A stretch of 9,789 nt of DNA, taken from positions 1 through 9,789 of the forward strand of contig VBME01000052.1 in the NCBI GenBank assembly GCA_005878995.1, in the 5' to 3' direction. Made by a program: the position numbers and the translations under genes. Below are positions 1-7,256 of this stretch, in pieces. The stretch's first letter is position 1. Each line of letters starts with the position of its first letter. The stretch comes from Methanobacteriota archaeon. Its GTDB lineage: Archaea; Thermoplasmatota; Thermoplasmata; RBG-16-68-12. The notes below the pieces were generated by a model. That model saw nothing but the letters and a program-made list of their open reading frames with translations. It had not been told where the DNA came from and ran no database searches.

Positions 1-635
1 ACAAGGTCCTGAAGGACCATCCGGTCAACCGCGCTCGCGTGGCGAAGGGCGAACCCCCCGCGAACACGGTTGTCCTCCGCGGGGCCGGCGTATATCCGGA
101 GCTCGTGCCCATTACGGAGCGCCTCCACCTGAAGGCCGTGGGCATCGCGGGCGTCGCGTTGATCCGCGGGATGTTCCGAACCGTCGGGATGGATGTCCTC
201 GAAGTGCCCGGCGCGACGGGCGGCCTCGACACGAACATGACCGCGAAAGCCGACGCGGCCCTCGGAGCGCTGCGCAAATACGACCTCGTCGTGCTCCATG
301 TGAAGGCCCCCGACTTGTGCGGTCACGACGGGAACGCCTCCGAGAAGATTCGCGTCATCGAGCGGCTCGACGCGATGATGGGAGGAATCAAGGCACGGCT
401 TCCCGGCGAAATCGTGATCGCAATCACGGCGGACCACTCGACGCCCGTTGCGTTGAAGGAGCACTCGGGGGATCCCGTCCCGCTCACCATTTTCGGTGAG
501 GGGGTGCGCGTCGACGACGTGCTGAACTTCGACGAGCGCAGCATGGCGCACGGCGCACTCGGACGAATCTGCGGCCAAGACGTCATGAACCTCCTCCTGA
601 ATGCGTCGAACCGCGCGGAGAAGTACGGGGCCTGA
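1..635 (+). CDS. apgM: 2,3-bisphosphoglycerate-independent phosphoglycerate mutase, archaeal type (3' part only)
   Basis: This enzyme interconverts 2-phosphoglycerate and 3-phosphoglycerate in glycolysis and gluconeogenesis and is cytoplasmic. Only about the last 210 residues are present. The frame is open from base 3, and conserved sequence (HPVN, PPAN, RGAG) begins at once, so the gene continues beyond the left edge and the GTG at 39 is an internal valine codon, not a start. Visible motifs of this alkaline-phosphatase-superfamily enzyme are KAPDLCGHDG (bases 305-334), TADHSTP (bases 426-446) and EHSGDPVP (bases 459-482). Asp and His residues in these motifs are expected to bind the two catalytic metal ions. 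The nucleophile region lies outside the window. Archaeal ApgM proteins are about 400 residues, so roughly half is visible. The gene ends with TGA at 633-635, followed by about 100 noncoding bases and then hppA, which has its own promoter. The family call is firm; nothing looks broken. Confidence 0.93.
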   Translation, partial: KVLKDHPVNRARVAKGEPPANTVVLRGAGVYPELVPITERLHLKAVGIAGVALIRGMFRTVGMDVLEVPGATGGLDTNMTAKADAALGALRKYDLVVLHVKAPDLCGHDGNASEKIRVIERLDAMMGGIKARLPGEIVIAITADHSTPVALKEHSGDPVPLTIFGEGVRVDDVLNFDERSMAHGALGRICGQDVMNLLLNASNRAEKYGA

Positions 636-679
636 CGTCGCTCGCCCGACTCCCGAACCGGGTCCAGGCCGCACCCATC

Positions 680-691
680 AAAGCCTATATA
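680..691 (+). promoter_or_regulatory. Archaeal BRE/TATA promoter of hppA
   Basis: An AAAG tract (680-683) followed by CC and TATATA (686-691) fits an archaeal BRE plus TATA box. Transcription would begin roughly 25-30 bases downstream, near 712-716, giving a leader of about 22 bases before the ATG at 737. The call rests on sequence and spacing only. Confidence 0.65.
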
Positions 692-736
692 GCATGAGGA
701 GCTTGCGCCGCAAGTCCCGCCTCGCGGGTGCATCGC

Positions 737-2872
737 ATGGCGCAGTTCGACCTCAGTTATGTGATCCCGATTGCAATCCTTGCTGGCCTGGGTGGCGCGG
801 CCATCCTTGCCCGGGACGTCCTGCGGCGCGACACCGGCAACGACCGGATGCGGGAGATTGCCGGTGCGATTCAACTGGGTGCGCGAGCATTCCTCCGTCG
901 GCAATACAAAACAATTGCCCCAATTGCCGGGGGGTTGGCGATCGTCTTCGCAGTCGCCCTCGGTTTGCAAGGAGGATGGCAGGCGGGGTTGAAGACGGCC
1001 TTTGCCTTCGGCCTCGGTGCGAGTTTCTCGGCCTTGTCTGGGTTCATCGGCATGCACATCGCGATTCGAGCGAACGTCCGATCGGCCGCGGGTTCCCTGA
1101 AGTCGTTCAACGACGCCCTCGTCACGGCGCTTCGGGGAGGCGCGGTCTCGGGCCTCTCGATCGTCGCGATGTCCCTCGCGGGCATCTCGATCCTGTATTA
1201 CGGATACGGCTACGGGGTCCCCCCGACGGAGCGGGACCAAGCCCTGCTCATCCTGTCGATCGTGGCGTTCGGTTTCGGAGCGAGCCTCGTCGCCCTCTTT
1301 GCCCAACTGGGCGGAGGGATCTACACGAAGGCGGCCGACGTCGGGGCGGACCTGGTTGGGAAGGTCGAAAGCGGGATCCCGGAAGACGATCCGCGAAATC
1401 CTGCGGTAATCGCGGACCTCGTGGGCGACAACGTCGGCGATTGTGCGGGCCGCGGCGCGGACCTCTTCGAATCGACTGCGGCGGAGAACATCGGGGCGAT
1501 GGTCCTCGGTGTGGCGTTGTTCGCGTACTTCGGAATCGCGGGGATCATCTTCCCGCTCGTCGCTCGAGGATTCGGAGTCATCGCCTCGATTGTTGGCGTG
1601 TACGTCGTGCGAGCCCGAGAGGAGGAGTCCCCCATGGCGGCGCTCAACCGCGGATACCTCGTGACGACGATCATCGCGGCGATCCTGTTCGCGATCGCGG
1701 CGTGGGCCATGCTCCAGCCTCCGGCCGCGAGCGGCGCGGACGCGTGGACCTGGCTTCGGTTTTGGCTCTGCGGCCTCGCGGGCATGATCACGGCGTTCCT
1801 GTACGTGTGGATTACCCAGTATTACACGGAGGCGCGATATCGACCCGTGCGGGAGATCGTGAAATCCTCGGAGACGGGCCCGGCGACGAACATCATCTCG
1901 GGCTTCTCCGTCGGCCTCGAGGCGACATGGCTTCCGGCGCTCGTCGTCTCCGGCGCCCTCCTGATCTCCTACTGGCTCGGACAGTCGACCGGGATCACGA
2001 CCACGATTCCGGGAAGCGGCGGGCTCTACGGAACCGCGATTGCGACGATGGGGATGCTCTCAACCGCCGCCTACATCCTGGCGATGGACACATTCGGCCC
2101 GATCGTGGACAACGGCGCCGGAATCGTCCAGATGTCCGGGATGTCGGAGGACGCACGTCGGAACATGGACAAGCTCGACGCCGCCGGGAACACGACGAAG
2201 GCTCTCACGAAAGGGTATGCGGTGGGGAGCGCCGCCCTGGCCGCGTTCCTGCTGTTCAACGCGTACCTGAGGGAAGCGAACGTCGCCGGGGTCGACATGG
2301 CTCATCCCGAGACGTTCCTCGGTGGTTTCATCGGGGCTGCCCTCGTCTTCCTGTTCACGGCGTACGCAATCCGCGCGGTCGGTCGAGCCGCTTGGGCGAT
2401 CATCAAAGATGTGCGAGACCAGTTTCGCGAGAACCCGGGCATCATGGCGGGCACCTCGAAGCCCGACTACGCGCGATCCGTCGACATCGTGACGCGGAGT
2501 GCCTTGAAAGAGATGATCGTCCCCGGTCTCCTCGCAGTCGCAACGCCGATCGCGGTTGGCATCTTCTTCCGATTCGTCCGCGTCACGCCCGGCCTCGCAG
2601 CGGGGGAACCGCTCGGAGGGACCCTCATGGTCGGGACGATCGCGGGAGTCCTGATGGCGCTCACACTCAACACGGGCGGGGGAGCCTGGGACAACGCGAA
2701 AAAGTTCATCGAGGCGGGCAACCTCGGAGGCAAGGGCAGTCCGACTCACAAAGCGGCGGTGGTCGGCGACACCGTGGGCGATCCGTTCAAAGACACCGCG
2801 GGACCGTCGTTGCACATCCTCGTGAAACTGCTTTCGACAATCACGCTGGTCATTGCCCCTCTGCTAGTCTGA
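737..2872 (+). CDS. hppA: Membrane-bound proton-translocating pyrophosphatase, K+-independent type
   Basis: HppA hydrolyses pyrophosphate on the cytoplasmic side and couples this to proton export. At 711 residues, with many hydrophobic segments throughout, it matches the family's usual length and about 16 membrane helices. The substrate site is intact: DVGADLVGKVE (201-211), PEDDPRNP (215-222), DLVGDNVGD (227-235), the C-terminal WDNAKK (651-656) and GDTVGDPFKD (677-686). These carry the Mg-pyrophosphate-binding Asp, Asn and Lys residues. GNTTKALTKG (484-493) has Lys488 and Thr491 at the positions that separate the K+-independent class from K+-dependent enzymes (Ala there), so I infer a K+-independent proton pump. 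I chose ATG 737 because GGTG (727-730) sits six bases upstream as a plausible Shine-Dalgarno and the hydrophobic first helix follows. An in-frame GTG at 728 would add three residues. The gene has its own TATA box, and the next gene starts about 110 bases downstream with another. Confidence 0.97.
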   Translation: MAQFDLSYVIPIAILAGLGGAAILARDVLRRDTGNDRMREIAGAIQLGARAFLRRQYKTIAPIAGGLAIVFAVALGLQGGWQAGLKTAFAFGLGASFSALSGFIGMHIAIRANVRSAAGSLKSFNDALVTALRGGAVSGLSIVAMSLAGISILYYGYGYGVPPTERDQALLILSIVAFGFGASLVALFAQLGGGIYTKAADVGADLVGKVESGIPEDDPRNPAVIADLVGDNVGDCAGRGADLFESTAAENIGAMVLGVALFAYFGIAGIIFPLVARGFGVIASIVGVYVVRAREEESPMAALNRGYLVTTIIAAILFAIAAWAMLQPPAASGADAWTWLRFWLCGLAGMITAFLYVWITQYYTEARYRPVREIVKSSETGPATNIISGFSVGLEATWLPALVVSGALLISYWLGQSTGITTTIPGSGGLYGTAIATMGMLSTAAYILAMDTFGPIVDNGAGIVQMSGMSEDARRNMDKLDAAGNTTKALTKGYAVGSAALAAFLLFNAYLREANVAGVDMAHPETFLGGFIGAALVFLFTAYAIRAVGRAAWAIIKDVRDQFRENPGIMAGTSKPDYARSVDIVTRSALKEMIVPGLLAVATPIAVGIFFRFVRVTPGLAAGEPLGGTLMVGTIAGVLMALTLNTGGGAWDNAKKFIEAGNLGGKGSPTHKAAVVGDTVGDPFKDTAGPSLHILVKLLSTITLVIAPLLV

Positions 2873-2933
2873 TCAGGTCTTCTGGTTCCGACGACCGTTC
2901 AGCTAGAGCTGTGCATCGGGACCATCGACCCGC

Positions 2934-2946
2934 AAAGGGTTATATG
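2934..2946 (+). promoter_or_regulatory. Archaeal BRE/TATA promoter of the substrate-binding protein gene
   Basis: AAAG (2934-2937) followed by GG and TTATAT (2940-2945) matches the BRE/TATA pattern seen before hppA and rpo7. The predicted transcription start is near 2967-2970, so the leader would be only about 12 bases and would begin almost at the Shine-Dalgarno. This supports a transcript separate from hppA. Confidence 0.65.
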
Positions 2947-2968
2947 TCGTACCTGAGATGGGCCGCGC

Positions 2969-2973
2969 GGAGG
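2969..2973 (+). promoter_or_regulatory. Ribosome binding site that fixes a TTG start
   Basis: GGAGG at 2969-2973, seven bases before TTG 2981, is complementary to the 3' end of 16S rRNA. The ATGs at 2944 and 2958 are out of frame with the protein, so this site is the main reason to accept TTG 2981 as the start. Confidence 0.75.
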
Positions 2974-2980
2974 AGATCGG

Positions 2981-4918
2981 TTGGCTGGCCAATCAGGGCC
3001 GTCGCTTGGGGCGCCGCCTACGACGGAACAGCAGCTAGGGGCTCGGAGTCCGCGCAGAAGGATCATCGTGGCGATCATTGCGGTTGCGATCGTCCTCGCG
3101 GGCATCGTCATCGCCATCCAATTGACGAGGCCAACGACATGTGCGCTGTCGTCCACGAACCCGCTGATCTTCGACCAGCCTGAGGCGCCAGACACGCTCG
3201 ACCCCCAAGTCACGTTCTCAACCCCTGGATGGGGCGCGGTCCAGCAAGTGTACCAAACTCTGGTCATGTACAACGGGACTGACTATCAGACCTTCCTGCC
3301 AGTGCTCGCCAAGAACTGGACCGTATCGTCCGACCGATTCAATTACACGTTCCACCTGAGGACTGGAATCCACTTCTCGAACCAGGTAGACCCGGTGAAC
3401 GCTTACACGATGTGGTTCAGTCTGTACCGGACCATCATCATTAATCAGCCCCCGGAGTTCATCTTGGGGCAGAATTTCTACTTGCCGGGGCTCAGCAATC
3501 TCACGGCGACCCCGCAAGAGATTCGTCGCGTGACGACGACCATGACGACCGCCCTCAACACATGGAACTTCGCGGCGCCCACGACGACTCAGATCGCGTA
3601 TATGGAGGCCGCCGGCCAGTCCTTCCAGGTCGTTGACAATCTGACTTTGAAAGTAAACCTCGGGTACGGATACCTGGGCGCCGTCCCGTATTCGTACGTT
3701 CTTTCGACCCTTGCGGCGCCCGTCTCCGCTGCCGTGGACCCGGCCGTCGTCCAAGCAAACGGGGGTGTGACAGCCAACGCCGCGAACAGCTGGATGCAAG
3801 CGAATATGGTCGGCAGTGGGCCGTACGTGCTCACATCATACACCCCGGACGTCGGCCCCATGGTCCTCAGCCCGAGCGCGACCTATTGGGGTGCATCTGC
3901 CGCGGCGGCGGAACCCTTAAACAATATCCTCCAGCCCGCAAAGTCCAAGATTCAACTGAATTACCAGGGCACGACCCAGACCGAGGTCCAAGATCTCAAA
4001 TCAGGAGCCGTTGCCGGGGTTTCCCTCGCCTACGCCGGACCCTCGACCGTGAACGAACTCAAAGGGTCGTCCTGCGTCACGGTGAGGGCGCTCGACAACG
4101 TGTACAGCTCGACGGCCGGCGGATGGTGGATCTACATGAACCAAAACACGGACCCGTTCACGAACCAGTCGGTGCGGGCCGCGGTCGTTCACGCGATCAA
4201 CTACGATGAGATTATCAACGTGGCATTCGGCAAGTATGCAACGCGCTGGGTTGGGCCTGTCCCTCCGGGATACCCGAATTACAACCCCGCAAACGTCCCC
4301 ATGTACCAATACGACCTGAATCTGGCTCGGCAGGAGATGAACAACTCGCCGTGGCCCCTCACCCCGACGGGCGGAGGATTCCCCGGGACCTTGAACTACG
4401 AATACATCAAGCTCGGCGATTGGGAAACGGTGGCCACGTTACTCCAAGCCGATCTCGCGAAGATCGGGATCCACATCAATCCGGTCGGGATCACTCTGGA
4501 CACGCTGTATGCCCTCCAGGTGTTGGACAGTAATGGGGTTTGCTCTTCCCAGGCAGTGCCGAACCAGTACGGCGGACCGTTCCCGATCGGGCAGGAGTTC
4601 TACACCTCGGACTACATTGCGCCGGACGACTGGACCCAGAACAATGCAATCAGCTATGGCAGCGCGAATGCTTGCATGTCGGGCTATGACAATGCGACGA
4701 TGGACCAGCTCGTAATTGACGCCGCCGGCAACCCCGCGAACGCGACCACGGACTACACACAGATGGTCCAGATGATGCAAGACAACTACACGAATGCCTG
4801 GCTTGTCGTCCCACAGCAATTTGCGATTTACAACCCGCGACTCCAAGGAGTCGTCCCGAACCCGATGGGAAGCGCCCTACCGTTCACGATGATGTTCAAC
4901 ACCGAGTACGCGGGATGA
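2981..4918 (+). CDS. Membrane-anchored substrate-binding protein of a peptide/nickel-type ABC importer (OppA/DppA-like)
   Basis: This extracellular receptor of family SBP_bac_5 would deliver ligand to the OppBCDF permease encoded convergently downstream. It has 645 residues. A short polar N-terminus with RRR (25-27) is followed by one hydrophobic helix (about 28-48) and a large outer domain, so it looks like an uncleaved N-terminal anchor. No lipobox is seen; Cys54 is in TTCAL, not an LxGC setting. Family hallmarks are FHLRTGIHFS (124-133), VGSGPYVL (277-284), VRAAVVHAINYDEII (398-412) and ADLAKIGIHI (490-499). Ten N-X-S/T sequons (Asn 98, 112, 121, 173, 220, 395, 454, 571, 587, 602) suggest surface glycosylation. 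The TTG start is supported by the Shine-Dalgarno at 2969-2973 and a TATA box. GTG 3068 is an alternative start, but using it would lose the arginine patch before the helix. The ligand is unknown; peptides are the usual guess. Confidence 0.9.
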   Translation: MAGQSGPSLGAPPTTEQQLGARSPRRRIIVAIIAVAIVLAGIVIAIQLTRPTTCALSSTNPLIFDQPEAPDTLDPQVTFSTPGWGAVQQVYQTLVMYNGTDYQTFLPVLAKNWTVSSDRFNYTFHLRTGIHFSNQVDPVNAYTMWFSLYRTIIINQPPEFILGQNFYLPGLSNLTATPQEIRRVTTTMTTALNTWNFAAPTTTQIAYMEAAGQSFQVVDNLTLKVNLGYGYLGAVPYSYVLSTLAAPVSAAVDPAVVQANGGVTANAANSWMQANMVGSGPYVLTSYTPDVGPMVLSPSATYWGASAAAAEPLNNILQPAKSKIQLNYQGTTQTEVQDLKSGAVAGVSLAYAGPSTVNELKGSSCVTVRALDNVYSSTAGGWWIYMNQNTDPFTNQSVRAAVVHAINYDEIINVAFGKYATRWVGPVPPGYPNYNPANVPMYQYDLNLARQEMNNSPWPLTPTGGGFPGTLNYEYIKLGDWETVATLLQADLAKIGIHINPVGITLDTLYALQVLDSNGVCSSQAVPNQYGGPFPIGQEFYTSDYIAPDDWTQNNAISYGSANACMSGYDNATMDQLVIDAAGNPANATTDYTQMVQMMQDNYTNAWLVVPQQFAIYNPRLQGVVPNPMGSALPFTMMFNTEYAG

Positions 4919-4982
4919 GGTAGGGAACGGACCAGGCGTCGTCCTAGACCCTAATCGAAAGCGTCGGGACTCGTAGGCTGAG
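4919..4982. other. Convergent intergenic gap between the binding-protein gene and oppF
   Basis: These 64 bases separate two genes whose stop codons face each other. I see no run of five or more T on either strand and no strong hairpin, so neither transcript has an obvious archaeal U-tract terminator here. Read-through into antisense of the neighbouring gene is possible. Confidence 0.6.
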
Positions 4983-6065
4983 TCATCCCTCCGGGGAAGG
5001 GGTCGCGGGCATAGTCGAAGGTCGCTCCGGTAGTACCGGCGCCTCCGCAATGAGTTCATTGGGAGGAATCATTCCAATCTCCTCGACGCGGTGACACGCC
5101 ACCCATTGGTCGGGGAGGTTCAGGAGAACTCGGAGAAGGGGTTCTTCCGTTCGGCATCGGTCAATCACAAAAGGACACCGTCCCGCGAACCGGCAGCCTG
5201 GGGGCGGGCTAATCAGGGTCGGCACCTCGCCCGAAACGCGATAGCGGGCACCCCTCCTACGCACCTCAGGCACGGGAAGCGCTGCGAGGAGCGCCTTCGT
5301 GTACGGATGGAGCGGGTGTTCAAGGACCTGGCGCACGGGGCCGACCTCGGCGAGCTTGCCGAGGTACATGACGGCCACTCGGTCGGCGACGTAACGGACG
5401 GCGGCCACGTTGTGGGTGATTAACAGGTAGGAAAACCCGAACTCCTCTTGCAAGGCAACGAGCCGGTTCAGCACCTGCGCCTGGACCGCTACATCGAGTG
5501 CACTCGTCGGTTCATCCAGCACGATGAGTTTCGGGCGCAGAATCAGCGCCCTCGCCAAGGCCAATCGTTGCCGACCTCCCCCGGAAAACTCGTGGGGATA
5601 GAGGTCCAGCGATCCGGTTGGGAGACCCACGCTCGGAAGGATTTCCCCGACCCGAGCGCGAATCTCGGACTTCGTGGCTTTCTCCTGTGCGAGGATCGGC
5701 TCTCCCACAATTTGCCATACCCGCATCCGAGGGTCGAGCGAGCCGACCGGGTCCTGGAAGACCACTTGTACTTTCCTCCTCCACGAGCGGAGCTCCCTCC
5801 CCGTCAGGTGGGAGATATCTCGTCCCTCGAACCGGATGGTTCCGCTCGTGGGCTCGAAGAGCCGGGCGATGAGCCACCCGAGAGTCGTCTTTCCTGATCC
5901 GGATTCGCCAATAAGACCGAGGGACTCGCCGCGGCCGATTGTGAGGGAGACTCCGTCGACCGCGTGGATCGATCGTCGCTCCTGGCGGCTGAGGGTCTCC
6001 GTGAGCGACTGAGTCAGTGGAAAGTGCTTCGTGACACCGGTGGCCTCCACGAGGAACTCGGTCAT
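4983..6065 (-). CDS. oppF: Peptide ABC importer ATP-binding protein OppF/DppF-like
   Basis: This is one of the two cytoplasmic ATPases that drive the importer (360 residues). Visible motifs are Walker A GESGSGKT (53-60), Q-loop FQDP with Gln104, Walker B LIVLDEP (180-186, Asp184/Glu185), D-loop SALD (188-191) and the switch histidine in ITHN (His218). The C-loop reads FSGGGRQR (160-167): Phe is normal in OppF, but Gly164 replaces the usual Gln. The C-terminal oligopeptide-transporter domain (from HPLHPYTK, about 250) keeps four cysteines (291, 297, 304, 324), the arrangement reported to hold an iron-sulfur cluster in some Opp/Dpp ATPases. I chose ATG 6065-6063 because it overlaps the oppD stop codon (ATGA) and has GAGGTG 11 bases upstream. 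A 47-residue N-terminal extension starting at 6206 would run inside oppD and has no family match. The protein ends in a Pro-rich tail. Confidence 0.94.
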   Translation of the reverse strand: MTEFLVEATGVTKHFPLTQSLTETLSRQERRSIHAVDGVSLTIGRGESLGLIGESGSGKTTLGWLIARLFEPTSGTIRFEGRDISHLTGRELRSWRRKVQVVFQDPVGSLDPRMRVWQIVGEPILAQEKATKSEIRARVGEILPSVGLPTGSLDLYPHEFSGGGRQRLALARALILRPKLIVLDEPTSALDVAVQAQVLNRLVALQEEFGFSYLLITHNVAAVRYVADRVAVMYLGKLAEVGPVRQVLEHPLHPYTKALLAALPVPEVRRRGARYRVSGEVPTLISPPPGCRFAGRCPFVIDRCRTEEPLLRVLLNLPDQWVACHRVEEIGMIPPNELIAEAPVLPERPSTMPATPSPEG

Positions 6066-7207
6066 GGAATGCCCGGCACCTCTTTGCTGTAGTAGCAGGC
6101 CGCGAGGTGCTCGGGACCGGCGGCCTCCACGGCTTTGGTCAGCTTCGGTCCTGGGTCCTGCGTACAGTCCGCGTGTGCTAGAACGCAGCGGGGGTGGAAC
6201 GGACAACCTCGGGGTAACCGAGAAAGGTTCGGGACGGATCCGGGCAGCGACGGAAGGGGGCCCTCCGTTTTGTACTTGCTCGGCGCGGAGCGCAAGAGCC
6301 CTTTCGTGTACGGATGTCTTGGGTCGCGATACACTTGATCGACGGGCCCGAGTTCGACGAGATGACCTGCATACATGACACCCACGTCGTCCGCCATCTC
6401 GGCGATCACTCCGAGATCATGGCTGATGAACAGGATCGATGTTCGGATTTGGGTCATCAGTTCCTTCATCAAGGTCAGAACTTGCGCCTGGATCGTGATG
6501 TCGAGGGCGCTCGTCGGTTCATCCGCGATGAGGAGAGAGGGTCGCCCGCTGAGCGCGATGGCAATCATGACCCGCTGCCGCATGCCTCCGGACAGTTCGT
6601 GGGGATACAGATTGAGAATGGTATCCGGGTCATTTATCCGCACCAGTTTCAGGTACTCAAGGACCGTCGCACGGAGATCCTGCGCGTCCTTCGATAACAT
6701 CGGCCGTCTTGACGCAGGCCCCTTGGAGGGGACCAACGGTTTCAGCAAGACCTCCCCAACGTTCGGCATTTTGGGTTTCGAGTAGTCGAACGGCTCCTGT
6801 GGAGAGACCAGTCCGGGCGCTTGTCCTGACTCCCGCAGCCTTCGGATCCGGATCGCCTCTGCGACCTGATCGTAAATCCGGTAGGCGGGGTTGAGGGAGT
6901 TGATCGGCTCTTGAAACACCATGCCGATTCCGGTCCCTCGGACCCGTGGCAGCTGCCACCTCGGAAGCTTCAGGAGATCGACTCCTCGGAAGCGGACGCT
7001 CCCTGACCGGATTCGGGCCGGCGGCTCCTGGAGGAGACGCGGGATTGCGTGGGCGAGCGTGCTCTTTCCGCAACCCGTCTCGCCGACGATTCCCAGGACC
7101 CGCCCCGGATGGAGTTCGAAGGAGACATCCTGCACGGCATGGAACGTACCTGCCCCGACCTCATAATCGACGGATAGGCGCTCTACCTGGAGCACCGGCT
7201 CGGTCAC
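6062..7207 (-). CDS. oppD: Peptide ABC importer ATP-binding protein OppD/DppD-like
   Basis: This is the partner ATPase of OppF (381 residues). Walker A GETGCGKS (42-49), Q-loop FQEP with Gln99, C-loop LSGGM (205-209, the usual OppD form), Walker B LLIADEP (225-231) and switch His263 in ISHD are all canonical. The C-terminal domain (HPYTKGLL onward, from 298) has cysteines 335, 341, 348 and 371 in a C-x5-C-x6-C...C pattern like OppF, a possible iron-sulfur site. OppD proteins are typically about 330 residues. The extra length is mostly a Pro-, Lys- and Ser-rich insertion at about 124-177, in the helical subdomain between Q-loop and C-loop. The start is GTG at 7207-7205, with GAGGG (7219-7215) seven bases upstream. 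The gene begins 49 bases after oppC, and its TGA overlaps the oppF ATG, implying translational coupling. Confidence 0.94.
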   Translation of the reverse strand: MTEPVLQVERLSVDYEVGAGTFHAVQDVSFELHPGRVLGIVGETGCGKSTLAHAIPRLLQEPPARIRSGSVRFRGVDLLKLPRWQLPRVRGTGIGMVFQEPINSLNPAYRIYDQVAEAIRIRRLRESGQAPGLVSPQEPFDYSKPKMPNVGEVLLKPLVPSKGPASRRPMLSKDAQDLRATVLEYLKLVRINDPDTILNLYPHELSGGMRQRVMIAIALSGRPSLLIADEPTSALDITIQAQVLTLMKELMTQIRTSILFISHDLGVIAEMADDVGVMYAGHLVELGPVDQVYRDPRHPYTKGLLRSAPSKYKTEGPLPSLPGSVPNLSRLPRGCPFHPRCVLAHADCTQDPGPKLTKAVEAAGPEHLAACYYSKEVPGIP

Positions 7208-7256
7208 AGGGCTTCCCTCGAGGGGACCGACCCGACATTGAACCTCAAGATCCGGT

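Noticed and set aside
641..660. Possible hairpin CCCG-AAC-CGGG after apgM as a terminator
   Set aside because: The stem is only 4 bp and no T-tract follows, so it does not qualify as a terminator.
728..736. GTG start for hppA three codons upstream
   Set aside because: The ATG at 737 has GGTG six bases before it, while the GTG would use part of that same site as its start codon. The difference is minor and cannot be fully excluded.
323..1306. 327-codon - strand open frame over apgM and the start of hppA
   Set aside because: It crosses two well-supported genes and their promoter, is low-complexity charged sequence, and has no recognisable motif.
601..3183. 860-codon + strand open frame spanning the apgM-hppA gap and all of hppA
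   Set aside because: It is a shifted frame over hppA, extremely rich in Arg, Gly and Pro with no domain signature. GC-rich coding DNA suppresses stop codons in the alternate frame. HppA itself matches its family over its full length.
6066..6206. N-terminal extension of oppF by 47 residues
   Set aside because: The extension is Arg/Pro/Gly-rich sequence inside the oppD coding region. The family N-terminus begins at ATG 6065, which also has the ATGA coupling overlap and a Shine-Dalgarno.
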